DNA of 64,000 bases, taken from assembly GCA_903926075.1 (NCBI GenBank), contig CAIYHQ010000034.1, positions 19,186 through 83,185 of the forward strand. The letters are read 5' to 3'. A program made the translations under genes and the position numbers. Source of the DNA: an uncultured Methanomicrobiales archaeon. GTDB lineage: Archaea > Halobacteriota > Methanomicrobia > Methanomicrobiales > Methanospirillaceae. Positions 54,854 to 62,284 of the stretch are shown here, in pieces. Each line of letters opens with the position of its first letter. The first letter of the stretch is position 1. The notes under the pieces were generated by a model. It searched no databases. It saw only the letters and a list, made by a program, of their open reading frames with translations, and had not been told where the DNA came from.

Positions 54854-56068
54854 ATGGTAATTGATTCAGGAGCAACAGCATGGGTCCTTGCATCCACTGC
54901 CCTAGTTATGATAATGACGCCCGGAGTCGGACTTTTTTATGGGGGTCTCGTCAGGAAGAAAAACGTAATTAACATGTTTGCGCTTTCATTCCTTGCGTTT
55001 GCCCTTGTTTCTATCCAGTGGGTGATATTTGGATATTCACTTGCATTCGGACAGGATGTTGGCGGATTTATCGGAAATCTTTCGAATGCCGGTCTTTCTC
55101 TTATCGGTATGGGACCTGCAGTTGTCGCCGGGACTGAATACCCGATTCCAGGCTTGTTATACGTCATGTTCCAGTTAGTGTTTGCTACGGTAGCATTGGC
55201 AATAGTGACTTCAGGTCTTGCAGAGAGGGCAAAACTGAGCGGTTTTATACTCCTTGCGCTCCTCTGGACGACCCTTGTGTACGATCCCCTTGCACACTGG
55301 GTCTGGGGAGGTGGCTGGTCAGCGGCCCTTGGCAGCATTGACTTTGCAGGAGGAACTGTTGTTCATATCAGCTCAGGTTTTGCTGCACTTGCAATAGCTC
55401 TCGTTATCGGGAAAAGGGCAGGGTTTGGGGAACACAGTATTGAACCTGGAAATATCCCGATGGTTCTCCTTGGTGCTGCCCTCCTCTGGTTTGGATGGTT
55501 TGGTTTTAACTCTGGAAGTGCTATTGCTGCAAATGGTCTTGCTTCAAGTGCATTACTTGTAACAAATACTGCCGCAGCTTCAGGAGCGCTTGTATGGATG
55601 GTTGTGAGCTGGATGCACGGAGGAAAACCCTCATCACTCGGTATTGTAAGTGGTGCAATTGCAGGCCTTGTTGCAATTACACCTGCAGCCGGGTATGTAA
55701 CACCAATCTCATCAATTATAATTGGTGGGGTGGCAGGTGCACTTTGTTACACTATTATGCTATTCAGGATAAGAAAAGGTCTCGATGAAAGCCTTGATGC
55801 CTGGGCAGTTCATGGAATGGGCGGCCTCTGGGGAGCAATTGCTACCGGTATTTTTGCATATTCTGCAGTGGGCGGCAAAGATGGGCTCATACACGGCAAT
55901 GTCCAGCAGTTTATTGCAAACTGTGCAGGGGCGTTTGCAGCGGTCATCTATGCTTTCGTAGTCACACTTATCCTTGCACTTATCATCCATAAAACCATAG
56001 GATTACGTGTATCTGAGGACGAAGAATATGTCGGGCTTGATTTGTCCCAGCATGGCGAGAGGGTATGA
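54854..56068 (+). CDS. amtB: ammonium transporter
   Basis: A 404-residue channel with eleven membrane segments. Family landmarks: [20 protein letters not shown], then [37 protein letters not shown] with the first pore His, and [20 protein letters not shown] with the second. ATG 54854 ([14 protein letters not shown]) is chosen because GGAG lies about 9 bases upstream; an ATG eight codons earlier has no such site. It is followed by glnK after 14 bp, the usual pair in which GlnK blocks the channel when nitrogen is plentiful. Confidence 0.95.
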   Translation: MVIDSGATAWVLASTALVMIMTPGVGLFYGGLVRKKNVINMFALSFLAFALVSIQWVIFGYSLAFGQDVGGFIGNLSNAGLSLIGMGPAVVAGTEYPIPGLLYVMFQLVFATVALAIVTSGLAERAKLSGFILLALLWTTLVYDPLAHWVWGGGWSAALGSIDFAGGTVVHISSGFAALAIALVIGKRAGFGEHSIEPGNIPMVLLGAALLWFGWFGFNSGSAIAANGLASSALLVTNTAAASGALVWMVVSWMHGGKPSSLGIVSGAIAGLVAITPAAGYVTPISSIIIGGVAGALCYTIMLFRIRKGLDESLDAWAVHGMGGLWGAIATGIFAYSAVGGKDGLIHGNVQQFIANCAGAFAAVIYAFVVTLILALIIHKTIGLRVSEDEEYVGLDLSQHGERV

Positions 56069-56082
56069 AGGAGTGAATAGAG

Positions 56083-56412
56083 ATGAAACTCATCAAAGCA
56101 ATTATAAAACCTGAACGATTTGAAAAAGTTAAAAAATCTCTCGAAGATAATAATATCTTTGGAATGACCGTCACTGAAGTAAAAGGGAGAGGAGACCAGA
56201 AAGGTATTACCCTCCAGTACCGCGGAGGTACAATGGTTGTCGACCTTATTCCAAAGATAGAAATTGATATTGTGGTCACGGATAGTGAGTCTGATAAGGT
56301 TGTTAATCTTATTTGTGAAGCGGCACGAACAGGTAAAATTGGTGATGGAAGAATATTTGTTCTACCCGTAGAGCGCTCAATTAAAGTAAGAACTGGTGAA
56401 GAGCTGATTTAG
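56083..56412 (+). CDS. glnK: nitrogen regulatory protein PII (GlnK)
   Basis: A 109-residue PII protein. It starts MKLIKAIIKPERFEKVKKSL. The T-loop is full length, with the conserved Tyr in TLQYRGGTMVV, and the B and C loops are AARTGKIGDGRIFVLPVE and VRTGEELI. PII binds ATP/ADP and 2-oxoglutarate and controls AmtB, and in some methanogens also glutamine synthetase and nitrogenase. Whether the Tyr is modified is unknown. It is 14 bp after amtB and thus in its operon. Confidence 0.95.
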   Translation: MKLIKAIIKPERFEKVKKSLEDNNIFGMTVTEVKGRGDQKGITLQYRGGTMVVDLIPKIEIDIVVTDSESDKVVNLICEAARTGKIGDGRIFVLPVERSIKVRTGEELI

Positions 56413-56471
56413 GAATTCATCACAAATTTATAAACATATCTTTTTCAGGTAAGACTATTAACAGCTAAATA

Positions 56472-56996
56472 GTGCCGGAAATAAAGATCTCTAATATACA
56501 ACTATCTTCCGGAGTCTCACCTGTAATTGCAACCACTTTTATGCTCATGATTACAATCCTCATAGCGGCTTTACTAATGTTGCTTCTGCGTCTTCCGGCA
56601 GATGCTTATGAACAACCACCTGCGCTTTTTGCCATAACAGATATTGATTCAATTGATGATGTAACCGGTAACTTAAATTATGATAGCAGGATTGAACTTA
56701 TTAATAAAGGAACTGAATCATACCAAAACGATGATTTATCTGCATTTATTTATCGGAACAACTACAAACTTGACGCCAGGATTACAACAATAAACGGATA
56801 TCTTTTTATTAAAACGGTACATATCGGAGTTCAATCATTATCTGGTTCGGGTACCCGCGATATTACCTGGAAACCAGGTGAGAAGGTCACAATTGATTTG
56901 ACAGATAACACACTTCACCCTGGAGATAAGGTGAGTGTTGAGGTTATCAAGAAATCAAGTAAAACGGTTATTTCGCGTGATTCCAGGATTGCATGA
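56472..56996 (+). CDS. archaeal type IV pilin-like protein
   Basis: A 174-residue protein with a class III-type signal: a short leader (PEIKISNIQLSSG) followed by VSPVIATTFMLMITILIAAL, the hydrophobic helix of archaeal pilins processed by a prepilin peptidase. The rest is a soluble beta-rich domain (ITDIDSIDDVTGNLNYDSRI; GTRDITWKPGEKVTIDLTDN). Such proteins form surface pili or the pilin-like subunits of adhesion machines. The start is GTG with a TATA-like box (ATTTATAAAC) about 40 bp upstream. It stands alone and overlaps the DUF99 gene, in convergent orientation, by 29 bp. Confidence 0.82.
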   Translation: MPEIKISNIQLSSGVSPVIATTFMLMITILIAALLMLLLRLPADAYEQPPALFAITDIDSIDDVTGNLNYDSRIELINKGTESYQNDDLSAFIYRNNYKLDARITTINGYLFIKTVHIGVQSLSGSGTRDITWKPGEKVTIDLTDNTLHPGDKVSVEVIKKSSKTVISRDSRIA

Positions 56997-57537
56997 CTGA
57001 ACGTGCAATTATCCGCGCAACCCTGCAGGGTTCGGGGACCTTTCCATCAAGGGTGGTTTCCTTTACAAGTCTCATTGCACTATTGAGATCAATTCCCCAG
57101 CAACGGATATAAACGGTATATCCATTTAAAAGTTGCAGAGACGTTCGTTCTCCTAATCTTTTATAAGCCCTGATTCTTTCTTCGTCATTGGGAAAATGGG
57201 TACCTATCTCACAAAGAAGGCCATCAGATTCTTCATAGGTTACAGAGATAAAAGGGATTCCTGTCATTTTTACAATAAATTCCGGATCAGCGATATTAAA
57301 CCAGGCAACAATACATCCACTCATCAAAATACAGTTGAGATCCTCTCTTTTCAGAACTTCCCAAAGCCTGGTTATACCTTCCGTTACATCCATTCCACCA
57401 ACAGTAATTGTAGCAAATGCACAACCATCGATTATGAGATCTTTTCTCATGACGAGGCCACAGATAATTGAAGTATCCCTGCCCCTAAAGCTTTCTGCTA
57501 TACCAAGTATCCGGATGCCGCGTTTTGCCCAGTGCAT
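56968..57537 (-). CDS. DUF99 (UPF0215) family protein, endonuclease V-like
   Basis: A 189-residue archaeal protein of the DUF99 family (GIRILGIAESFRGRDTSIIC; VTEGITRLWEVLKREDLNCI; LMSGCIVAWFNIADPEF). The fold is related to endonuclease V and a DNA repair or RNA-processing role has been proposed, not proven. The N-terminal GIAESF and central LMSGC regions carry the conserved residues. ATG 57537 (MHWAKRG) is preferred to GTG 57552. It faces away from aglJ, with a 32-bp divergent spacer. Confidence 0.83.
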   Translation of the reverse strand: MHWAKRGIRILGIAESFRGRDTSIICGLVMRKDLIIDGCAFATITVGGMDVTEGITRLWEVLKREDLNCILMSGCIVAWFNIADPEFIVKMTGIPFISVTYEESDGLLCEIGTHFPNDEERIRAYKRLGERTSLQLLNGYTVYIRCWGIDLNSAMRLVKETTLDGKVPEPCRVARIIARSVMQSWNHAK

Positions 57538-57569
57538 AGAATGTCTTATCACACCTTATTTTAAATTAT

Positions 57570-58496
57570 ATGACCATGTCTATCGACAAGGAGAAGGTCT
57601 GCGTTCTCATTCCTACTCTAAATGAAGCCCCCACTATTGGTGGTATTGTCACTGCATTCAGAGATATGGGTTTCTTGCATATACTCGTTGTTGATGGGAA
57701 AAGTACAGATAAAACAATTGAAATAGCTAAAACCTCAGGTGCCAAAATATTTGTCCAGTCTGGAAAAGGGAAAGGAAATGCATTGATTGAAGCCTTTTCA
57801 ATAATTAAGGTGCCATACATTCTCATGCTTGACGGAGATGGTACCTATTCACCTCTCGATGCTCCTGCGATGCTCTCCCCTCTCTCCTCAGGATACCATC
57901 ATGTAATAGGAAACCGGCTTTTAAAAGTAAATTCTGGAGCATTCAGCCAGCTAAATTTAAGAGGAAATCATTTTCTTAACCTTTTGTTTAAATGGGCACA
58001 TAGTAAAGATCTTGCTGACATATTATCCGGATACCGGGCATTTACTTTGGAGTCGGTCCGGCAGATGCATCTTCAGGAGTCAGGTTTTGAGATCGAAACT
58101 GAAATATCAGCTGAAGCTGTAAAGAATGGTCAGAAAATAGCTATAGTTCCAATCAGGTATACCATCAGGCCAGGGACTGCAACCAAACTCTCTCCATTTC
58201 ATGACGGGGTCAAGATAATGGCAACAATTTATAACCTTGCAAAGATGAACAACCCTCTCTTTTACTTTGGTCTTATCGGCCTTGTCATCATGTTTGGAGG
58301 ATGTCTCCTGGGTGTATACATAGTACATGAATGGCTGAACCACGTTGACCATCTCCCTCTCACAGTTCTTACGGTCCTTCTGATTGTAGTTGGATTTCAG
58401 ATTTTTATGTTTGGGGTAATAAGCGATATGCTTCTTGCATATAACCGTGAGATTATTCACGAGATTCAGACACTAAAGGAACAACAGAATAGATAA
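57570..58496 (+). CDS. aglJ: family 2 glycosyltransferase, AglJ-like
   Basis: A 308-residue membrane-bound GT2 enzyme. The catalytic domain has VCVLIPTLNEAPTIGGIVTA, LVVDGKSTDKT and the DxD-type MLDGDGTYSP, then DILSGYRAFTLES. Two membrane segments follow at about 225-255 and 265-290. It matches AglJ, which adds the first sugar to dolichyl phosphate in archaeal N-glycosylation. Substrates on the cell surface would include pilins, archaellins and S-layer or PEGA proteins. The carrier lipid is made by the cis-prenyltransferases encoded 17 kb away. Confidence 0.87.
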   Translation: MTMSIDKEKVCVLIPTLNEAPTIGGIVTAFRDMGFLHILVVDGKSTDKTIEIAKTSGAKIFVQSGKGKGNALIEAFSIIKVPYILMLDGDGTYSPLDAPAMLSPLSSGYHHVIGNRLLKVNSGAFSQLNLRGNHFLNLLFKWAHSKDLADILSGYRAFTLESVRQMHLQESGFEIETEISAEAVKNGQKIAIVPIRYTIRPGTATKLSPFHDGVKIMATIYNLAKMNNPLFYFGLIGLVIMFGGCLLGVYIVHEWLNHVDHLPLTVLTVLLIVVGFQIFMFGVISDMLLAYNREIIHEIQTLKEQQNR

Positions 58497-58562
58497 TGAT
58501 CTGTTTTCCCACAAGGACGGAACATCTTTAATATTGATTTACCAACAGTATGAGTGCAAATC

Positions 58563-58633
58563 GCGATAGTAGTCTAGTGGCAGGACAGGAGCTTCCCAAG
58601 CTTCTAGCCCGGGTTCAATCCCCGGTTATCGCA
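58563..58633 (+). tRNA. tRNA-Gly (anticodon CCC)
   Basis: The cloverleaf can be drawn fully: acceptor GCGATAG with TTATCGC, D arm GTC-AGTGGCAG-GAC, anticodon stem GGAGC/GCTTC with loop TTCCCAA (CCC at 34-36) and T arm CCGGG-TTCAATC-CCCGG. Discriminator base is A; CCA is not encoded. A TATA-like TTTAATATT lies about 35 bp upstream. The last base is the A of an ATG; the following protein gene begins 9 bp later. Confidence 0.95.
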
Positions 58634-58641
58634 TGCTTTTC

Positions 58642-59322
58642 ATGTCAGAACCAAATGTAAACCTCTTTGCAATAAGAACAATAGTAGAGAATAATAAAGG
58701 GGTTTTGCGAGATATAGCCGCAGTTTTTGCAAAACATGAGGCAAATATCCTTATGATTCACCAGGAGAATTTTGACACCGGTCCTTACGCCGGTCTTTCG
58801 GAATTATATGTTGAATATGAAAGTACAAATGATATCAATGTTCTTATATCAGAACTTTCTCGTCTGGAATCAGTAAAGGAAACAAAACCCTATCAGTCAT
58901 TTAGTCATATATTTGGAACAAGAGTGATAATAATCGGAGGCGGAGCCCAGGTCGCCCAGGTTGCGGTTGGTGCAGTGAATGAAGCTGACCGCCACAATAT
59001 CCGTGGAGAGAGAATTTCGGTTGACACCATTCCTCTCGTAGGGGAAGAGAATGTCGCCCTTGCAGTTGATGCCGTATCACGATTACCCAGAGTAGGAATC
59101 CTTGTCCTTGCAGGCTCCTTGATGGGTGGTGAGATATCAAAGGCTGTTGAAAGAGTGAAAGAGGCAGGAATCCCGGTTATTGCTCTTAAAATGGCAGGGA
59201 GTGTGCCAGAGCATGCAGACCTTGTAGTAACCGATCCCATACAGGCTGGAATTTTTGCTGTGATGCATGTATCAGAGATAGCTAAATTTGATTTGAACAG
59301 GGTGAAAGGGAGAGAATTTTAA
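58642..59322 (+). CDS. ACT domain protein with DUF5612 domain
   Basis: A 226-residue protein. Residues 5-75 are an ACT domain (LFAIRTIVENNKGVLRDIAA; ILMIHQENFDTGPYAGLS), which usually binds an amino acid. Residues 90-226 are DUF5612 (RVIIIGGGAQVAQVAVGAVN; RVGILVLAGSLMGGEISKAV), with a Rossmann-like glycine motif GGGAQVA. It probably senses an amino acid or related metabolite, but no reaction is known. The ATG lies 9 bp after the tRNA-Gly, without a ribosome binding site; an in-frame ATG at 58633 would begin in the tRNA itself. The stop overlaps the Sua5 start by 1 bp. Confidence 0.82.
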   Translation: MSEPNVNLFAIRTIVENNKGVLRDIAAVFAKHEANILMIHQENFDTGPYAGLSELYVEYESTNDINVLISELSRLESVKETKPYQSFSHIFGTRVIIIGGGAQVAQVAVGAVNEADRHNIRGERISVDTIPLVGEENVALAVDAVSRLPRVGILVLAGSLMGGEISKAVERVKEAGIPVIALKMAGSVPEHADLVVTDPIQAGIFAVMHVSEIAKFDLNRVKGREF

Positions 59323-59900
59323 TGGAAATGATAAAACGAGCTATTGAAGTGATAAGGCATGACGGTCTCGTCATTTATCCCACTGATACGATTTACGGGC
59401 TTGGAGCAGATGCATTATCAGATGAGGCAATAGATAAGGTCTATTCCGCAAAACAAAGGCCTGTTTCGCTCCCTATTTCAATTGCTGTTTCAGATATAGA
59501 GATGGCAGAGTGCTTTGCCGAGTTTGATGAATTAACGGAAAATTTCTTTAGTGAATTCCTTCCAGGTCCTTTCACAACTATTCTAAAAGCAAAAAGACTT
59601 GTACCTGATATTCTCACCGGAGGTACCGGCATGATTGGAATAAGAATACCCTCACATCCGATACCAATTGCGATAATAACAGCGCTTGATACACCAATTA
59701 CTGCAACAAGTGCAAATCAGCATGGCAGTAAAGAGCCGACCCTGCCTTATGAATGCAATGTGCCCCATGACTATCTTATTGATGATGGAGTCCTTCCCGG
59801 TGTTCCAAGCACGGTTGTATCTCTCAATACCCGGAAGATTATCCGAAAGGGGATTGACTATTTGCGAGTTGAGGAATTTTTAAAAAAGTATGCAATATAA
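59322..59900 (+). CDS. threonylcarbamoyl-AMP synthase (Sua5/YrdC family)
   Basis: A 192-residue YrdC-domain enzyme that makes threonylcarbamoyl-AMP from threonine, bicarbonate and ATP for the t6A37 modification of tRNA. Conserved parts are VIYPTDTIYGLGADA, the KxR-type SAKQRPVSLPISI, GPFTTILKAKRLVPD, MIGIRIPSHPI and ATSANQHGSKEPT. It is the short form without the Sua5 C-terminal domain. It overlaps the neighbours at both ends, so it belongs to the tRNA-Gly downstream transcript. Confidence 0.92.
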   Translation: MEMIKRAIEVIRHDGLVIYPTDTIYGLGADALSDEAIDKVYSAKQRPVSLPISIAVSDIEMAECFAEFDELTENFFSEFLPGPFTTILKAKRLVPDILTGGTGMIGIRIPSHPIPIAIITALDTPITATSANQHGSKEPTLPYECNVPHDYLIDDGVLPGVPSTVVSLNTRKIIRKGIDYLRVEEFLKKYAI

Positions 59901-60840
59901 CCCGCTTAAACCGCCCAGAATCCGGGACTTTATTAAAGATAAGGATGATTGGATTTATGCAGTATGTTCATATGATAATAAAGAGCGTGTAGGGTGTATA
60001 CTAAGGTATATACCAGACGAATCAGGTGAAAGAGTCTCTCCGGAAGGTGTCAGGTACCATAAACTTTCATTTGATGAAGCTTTCTCCCTGATACGTTCTG
60101 AAAAACCTGATTATTTTGATCTAGTACACAGGGTTCCTTATTCAGATATTATAGACCTTTTAAAACCTGATGAATTATTTCCGAAGATGGCGATTAGTGA
60201 TCCACGTCTCACTATATTGCAAAATCTCCTTTCAGTTAAAACCGGAAATATTGGCTGCTCGGGTTCAAGACTCTGCGGTCTTGAAGATATAAATTCTGAT
60301 ATTGATCTTGTGGTCTATTCTGAACAATTTTCAGAGGCCAGAGAAAGTTTGCGAAAAGCAGTTAAAAATCATTATCTTCCTGAACTTTCAGATTCTCTGT
60401 GGCGGCAGATTTATGAAAAAAGAGAACCTGATATCAATTTTTCAGATTTTGTTCTGCATGAAAAGAGAAAATGGAACCGGGGAGCAATAGACGGGACATA
60501 CTTTGATATTTTATATTCGAGGTCTTATAATTCACTATATCATGAATTGTTTTATAAAGGAGAGAATTTGGGTCAGATAAAAATTGAAGCTGATGTAACT
60601 GATGATAGTTCTGTCTTTGACAGTCCAGCAATATACAAGGTCAATCACGAAGAGATTTCAAAAGTCCTTTCTTTTACTCATACATACACAGGGCAGGGTT
60701 TTATCGGTGAGACGATTATCGCGAAAGGTGTATGTGAAAATTTTAAAGGGGAAAATTATCTTATAGTTGGTACTACCCGAAATGCACATGGTGAATATAT
60801 CCTGTCAAAAAGTCTTATCAATCATGAAACGTCAAAGTAA
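59890..60840 (+). CDS. predicted archaeal nucleotidyltransferase
   Basis: A 316-residue protein. Near residue 115 is a nucleotidyltransferase signature GCSGSRLCGLEDINSDIDLV, i.e. GS...G...S-D-x-D, with a third acidic residue possible in FDILYSR further on. The N-terminal 90 residues (RDFIKDKDDWIYAVCSYDNK) are an extra domain of unknown role. The C-terminal domain resembles an OB-like beta fold. It matches an archaeal COG of putative nucleotidyltransferases with no assigned substrate. It overlaps the Sua5 gene by 11 bp and the Cas4-like gene on the other strand by 9 bp. Confidence 0.72.
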   Translation: MQYNPLKPPRIRDFIKDKDDWIYAVCSYDNKERVGCILRYIPDESGERVSPEGVRYHKLSFDEAFSLIRSEKPDYFDLVHRVPYSDIIDLLKPDELFPKMAISDPRLTILQNLLSVKTGNIGCSGSRLCGLEDINSDIDLVVYSEQFSEARESLRKAVKNHYLPELSDSLWRQIYEKREPDINFSDFVLHEKRKWNRGAIDGTYFDILYSRSYNSLYHELFYKGENLGQIKIEADVTDDSSVFDSPAIYKVNHEEISKVLSFTHTYTGQGFIGETIIAKGVCENFKGENYLIVGTTRNAHGEYILSKSLINHETSK

Positions 60841-61500
60841 ATCCGATAATCTGACAGGTTTTTCACCGCCACACAGACCATTATATTCGCAATTCATGCA
60901 TGGTGCATTTTGAGGTTTACCAGGAAGAGTTCCTTTTTCAATATTTTTTACCGTTGATAGCATTTGAAGAAATGTACGGCGGTCACGTAATGACGGTTTA
61001 CACTCGCGCATTATTCCGGAAGGAATGTACTCGACCCTGGCTTTCTTAACACTCCATCCAGTAGTTTCTTCGACACAAAAATTATAAGCACAAATTCGTA
61101 AAGCATCTACCCTCCAAACACCCAGATCTGGGGCTTTTGAAGATCGACTTATTGCAAATGTATGTTCGTTAGAATCCATCTTGTCAACAATACCTGAAAT
61201 TCCAAAATTTTCAGACCTCACTCTGACCTGTGCATCTGAGTATTTGTCCCATACACGGTTATTACATTGTATAATACATTCCAGGCAAAAATTTTCCATC
61301 TTTGGTGATATATCCGGCATTATTATTTTGATCTCATTCCAGATGGCTACCGGGTCAAGTGAGTCTCCGAGATGTGATGCCACCTGTTTACAGACAATCG
61401 ACCGTTCAGATTCAATAATACCTCTTTTTTTTGAATGGAAAAGGTAAACCGGGCAACGATACGCCAATGAAATATATGATACAGGGATTTTTTTAGACAA
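60832..61500 (-). CDS. solo Cas4-like/PD-(D/E)XK family protein with altered active site
   Basis: A 222-residue protein. The N-terminal ISLAYRCPVYLFHSKKRG and the C-terminal CMNCEYNGLCGGEKP have the Cys pattern (one Cys N-terminal, three C-terminal) of the 4Fe-4S cluster of Cas4. The nuclease core is recognisable by GISGIVDKMD (Asp) and by WRVDALRICAYNFCVEE, which corresponds to the QxxxY motif, but the E-x-K motif reads SRSSK and the motif Gln is Ala. It may be a nuclease with altered metal site or a non-catalytic DNA-binding protein. No CRISPR array or cas genes lie nearby. Confidence 0.7.
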   Translation of the reverse strand: MSKKIPVSYISLAYRCPVYLFHSKKRGIIESERSIVCKQVASHLGDSLDPVAIWNEIKIIMPDISPKMENFCLECIIQCNNRVWDKYSDAQVRVRSENFGISGIVDKMDSNEHTFAISRSSKAPDLGVWRVDALRICAYNFCVEETTGWSVKKARVEYIPSGIMRECKPSLRDRRTFLQMLSTVKNIEKGTLPGKPQNAPCMNCEYNGLCGGEKPVRLSDLL

Positions 61501-61555
61501 TATTAATCCTCCCGCTTTGAAAAGGCTAAACTTCTATCAGGTTAATCAGATAGGT

Positions 61556-61852
61556 ATGAGCCAGAATGAAGTAGCTGTCAATATTCCTCAGACCCTTGAT
61601 CCCGTGTATAGCAATATGATCCAGATAGCATGGAAAGACGATGAATTTACCCTTCTTTTCCTGCACACTATACCTGGAGTCAATCAGGCACGGGCAAAAG
61701 CTATTGTTACAATAACTCCTACTCATGCAAAAAACCTCCTCGCTGTACTCCAGAGAACAGTCCAGGACTACGAGACAAAGTTTGGAAAGCTGGGGGGAGC
61801 TAATTCACCGGAGGAGGTCCAGAATGTTACGGCAATTGGAGGATATTCCTGA
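61556..61852 (+). CDS. DUF3467 family protein
   Basis: A 98-residue protein (MSQNEVAVNIPQTLDPVYSN; DDEFTLLFLHTIPGVNQARA; TITPTHAKNLLAVLQRTVQD). This is the DUF3467 pattern, a small beta-rich fold of unknown function found in both archaea and bacteria. The start at 61556 is favoured over TTG 61517, since the family starts at about this place and GATAGGT precedes the ATG. It is read divergently from the Cas4-like gene. Confidence 0.8.
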   Translation: MSQNEVAVNIPQTLDPVYSNMIQIAWKDDEFTLLFLHTIPGVNQARAKAIVTITPTHAKNLLAVLQRTVQDYETKFGKLGGANSPEEVQNVTAIGGYS

Positions 61853-61951
61853 TTTTGTTATCTGAAATATTGTTTTCGTGTACGAATTGAATTTTGTAAT
61901 TTACTCCCTAAAGTTAATAATTCCATGAGATGACATAATGAGGTAATTGTT

Positions 61952-62023
61952 GCCGCTGTGGCTTAGTGGTAGAGCGGCTGATTCGTAATCAGCAGGCCGG
62001 GGGTTCAAGTCCCCCCAGCGGCT
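61952..62023 (+). tRNA. tRNA-Thr (anticodon CGT)
   Basis: The cloverleaf folds fully: acceptor GCCGCTG with CAGCGGC, D arm GCTTAGTGGTAGAGC, anticodon stem GCTGA/TCAGC with loop TTCGTAA (CGT at 34-36), and T arm GGGGG-TTCAAGT-CCCCC. Discriminator is T; CCA is not encoded. It is followed within 15 bp by a TATA-like box for the next small gene. Confidence 0.95.
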
Positions 62024-62036
62024 TCCGACCATTTGA

Positions 62037-62075
62037 GTATAAATCCTCCAACGTCCTAACATAATAAATGGAGGT
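62037..62075 (+). promoter_or_regulatory. promoter and ribosome binding site of the truncated small gene
   Basis: TATA-like GTATAAATC at 62038-62046, then a perfect ribosome binding site GGAGGT at 62070-62075 six bases before ATG 62082. The signals show that the small frame was a real, well-expressed gene before the insertion. Confidence 0.55.
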
Positions 62076-62081
62076 TATACG

Positions 62082-62150
62082 ATGACGAATAGTGCAACAT
62101 TTTATCCGGCAACATTACGTTATGGTCATAATCAATCTCTTTCATCTGGA
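62082..62150 (+). pseudogene. 5' remnant of a gene disrupted by the insertion sequence
   Basis: A frame of 23 codons (MTNSATFYPATLRYGHNQSL, then SSG) runs to base 62150 and then directly into the left end of the IS element, where five IS codons and a TAG stop at 62166-62168 end it. A perfect ribosome binding site and a TATA-like box precede the ATG. The peptide itself is not recognised. The rest of the gene should lie to the right of 64000. Confidence 0.55.
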
Positions 62151-62178
62151 CCTGAATTAAGGAGTTAGGGTACGCTAC
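62151..62178 (+). repeat. left terminal inverted repeat of the insertion sequence
   Basis: Begins CCTGAATTAAGGAG; pairs with the right end at 63973-64000, 23 of 28 positions matching. Confidence 0.85.
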
Positions 62179-62284
62179 TGATTTTTCTCATTTGCGCGAT
62201 TACTTAAATATTAGGCTATTTTAAAAAAATACTTTCATATTAGGCGATAAGTTTATTAACTTGTAGCGCTAATTATACACTACA

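Noticed and set aside
60832..61500. CRISPR-Cas locus around the Cas4-like gene
   Set aside because: No repeat-spacer array and no cas1, cas2 or effector gene in the neighbourhood; the protein is a stand-alone Cas4-like form.
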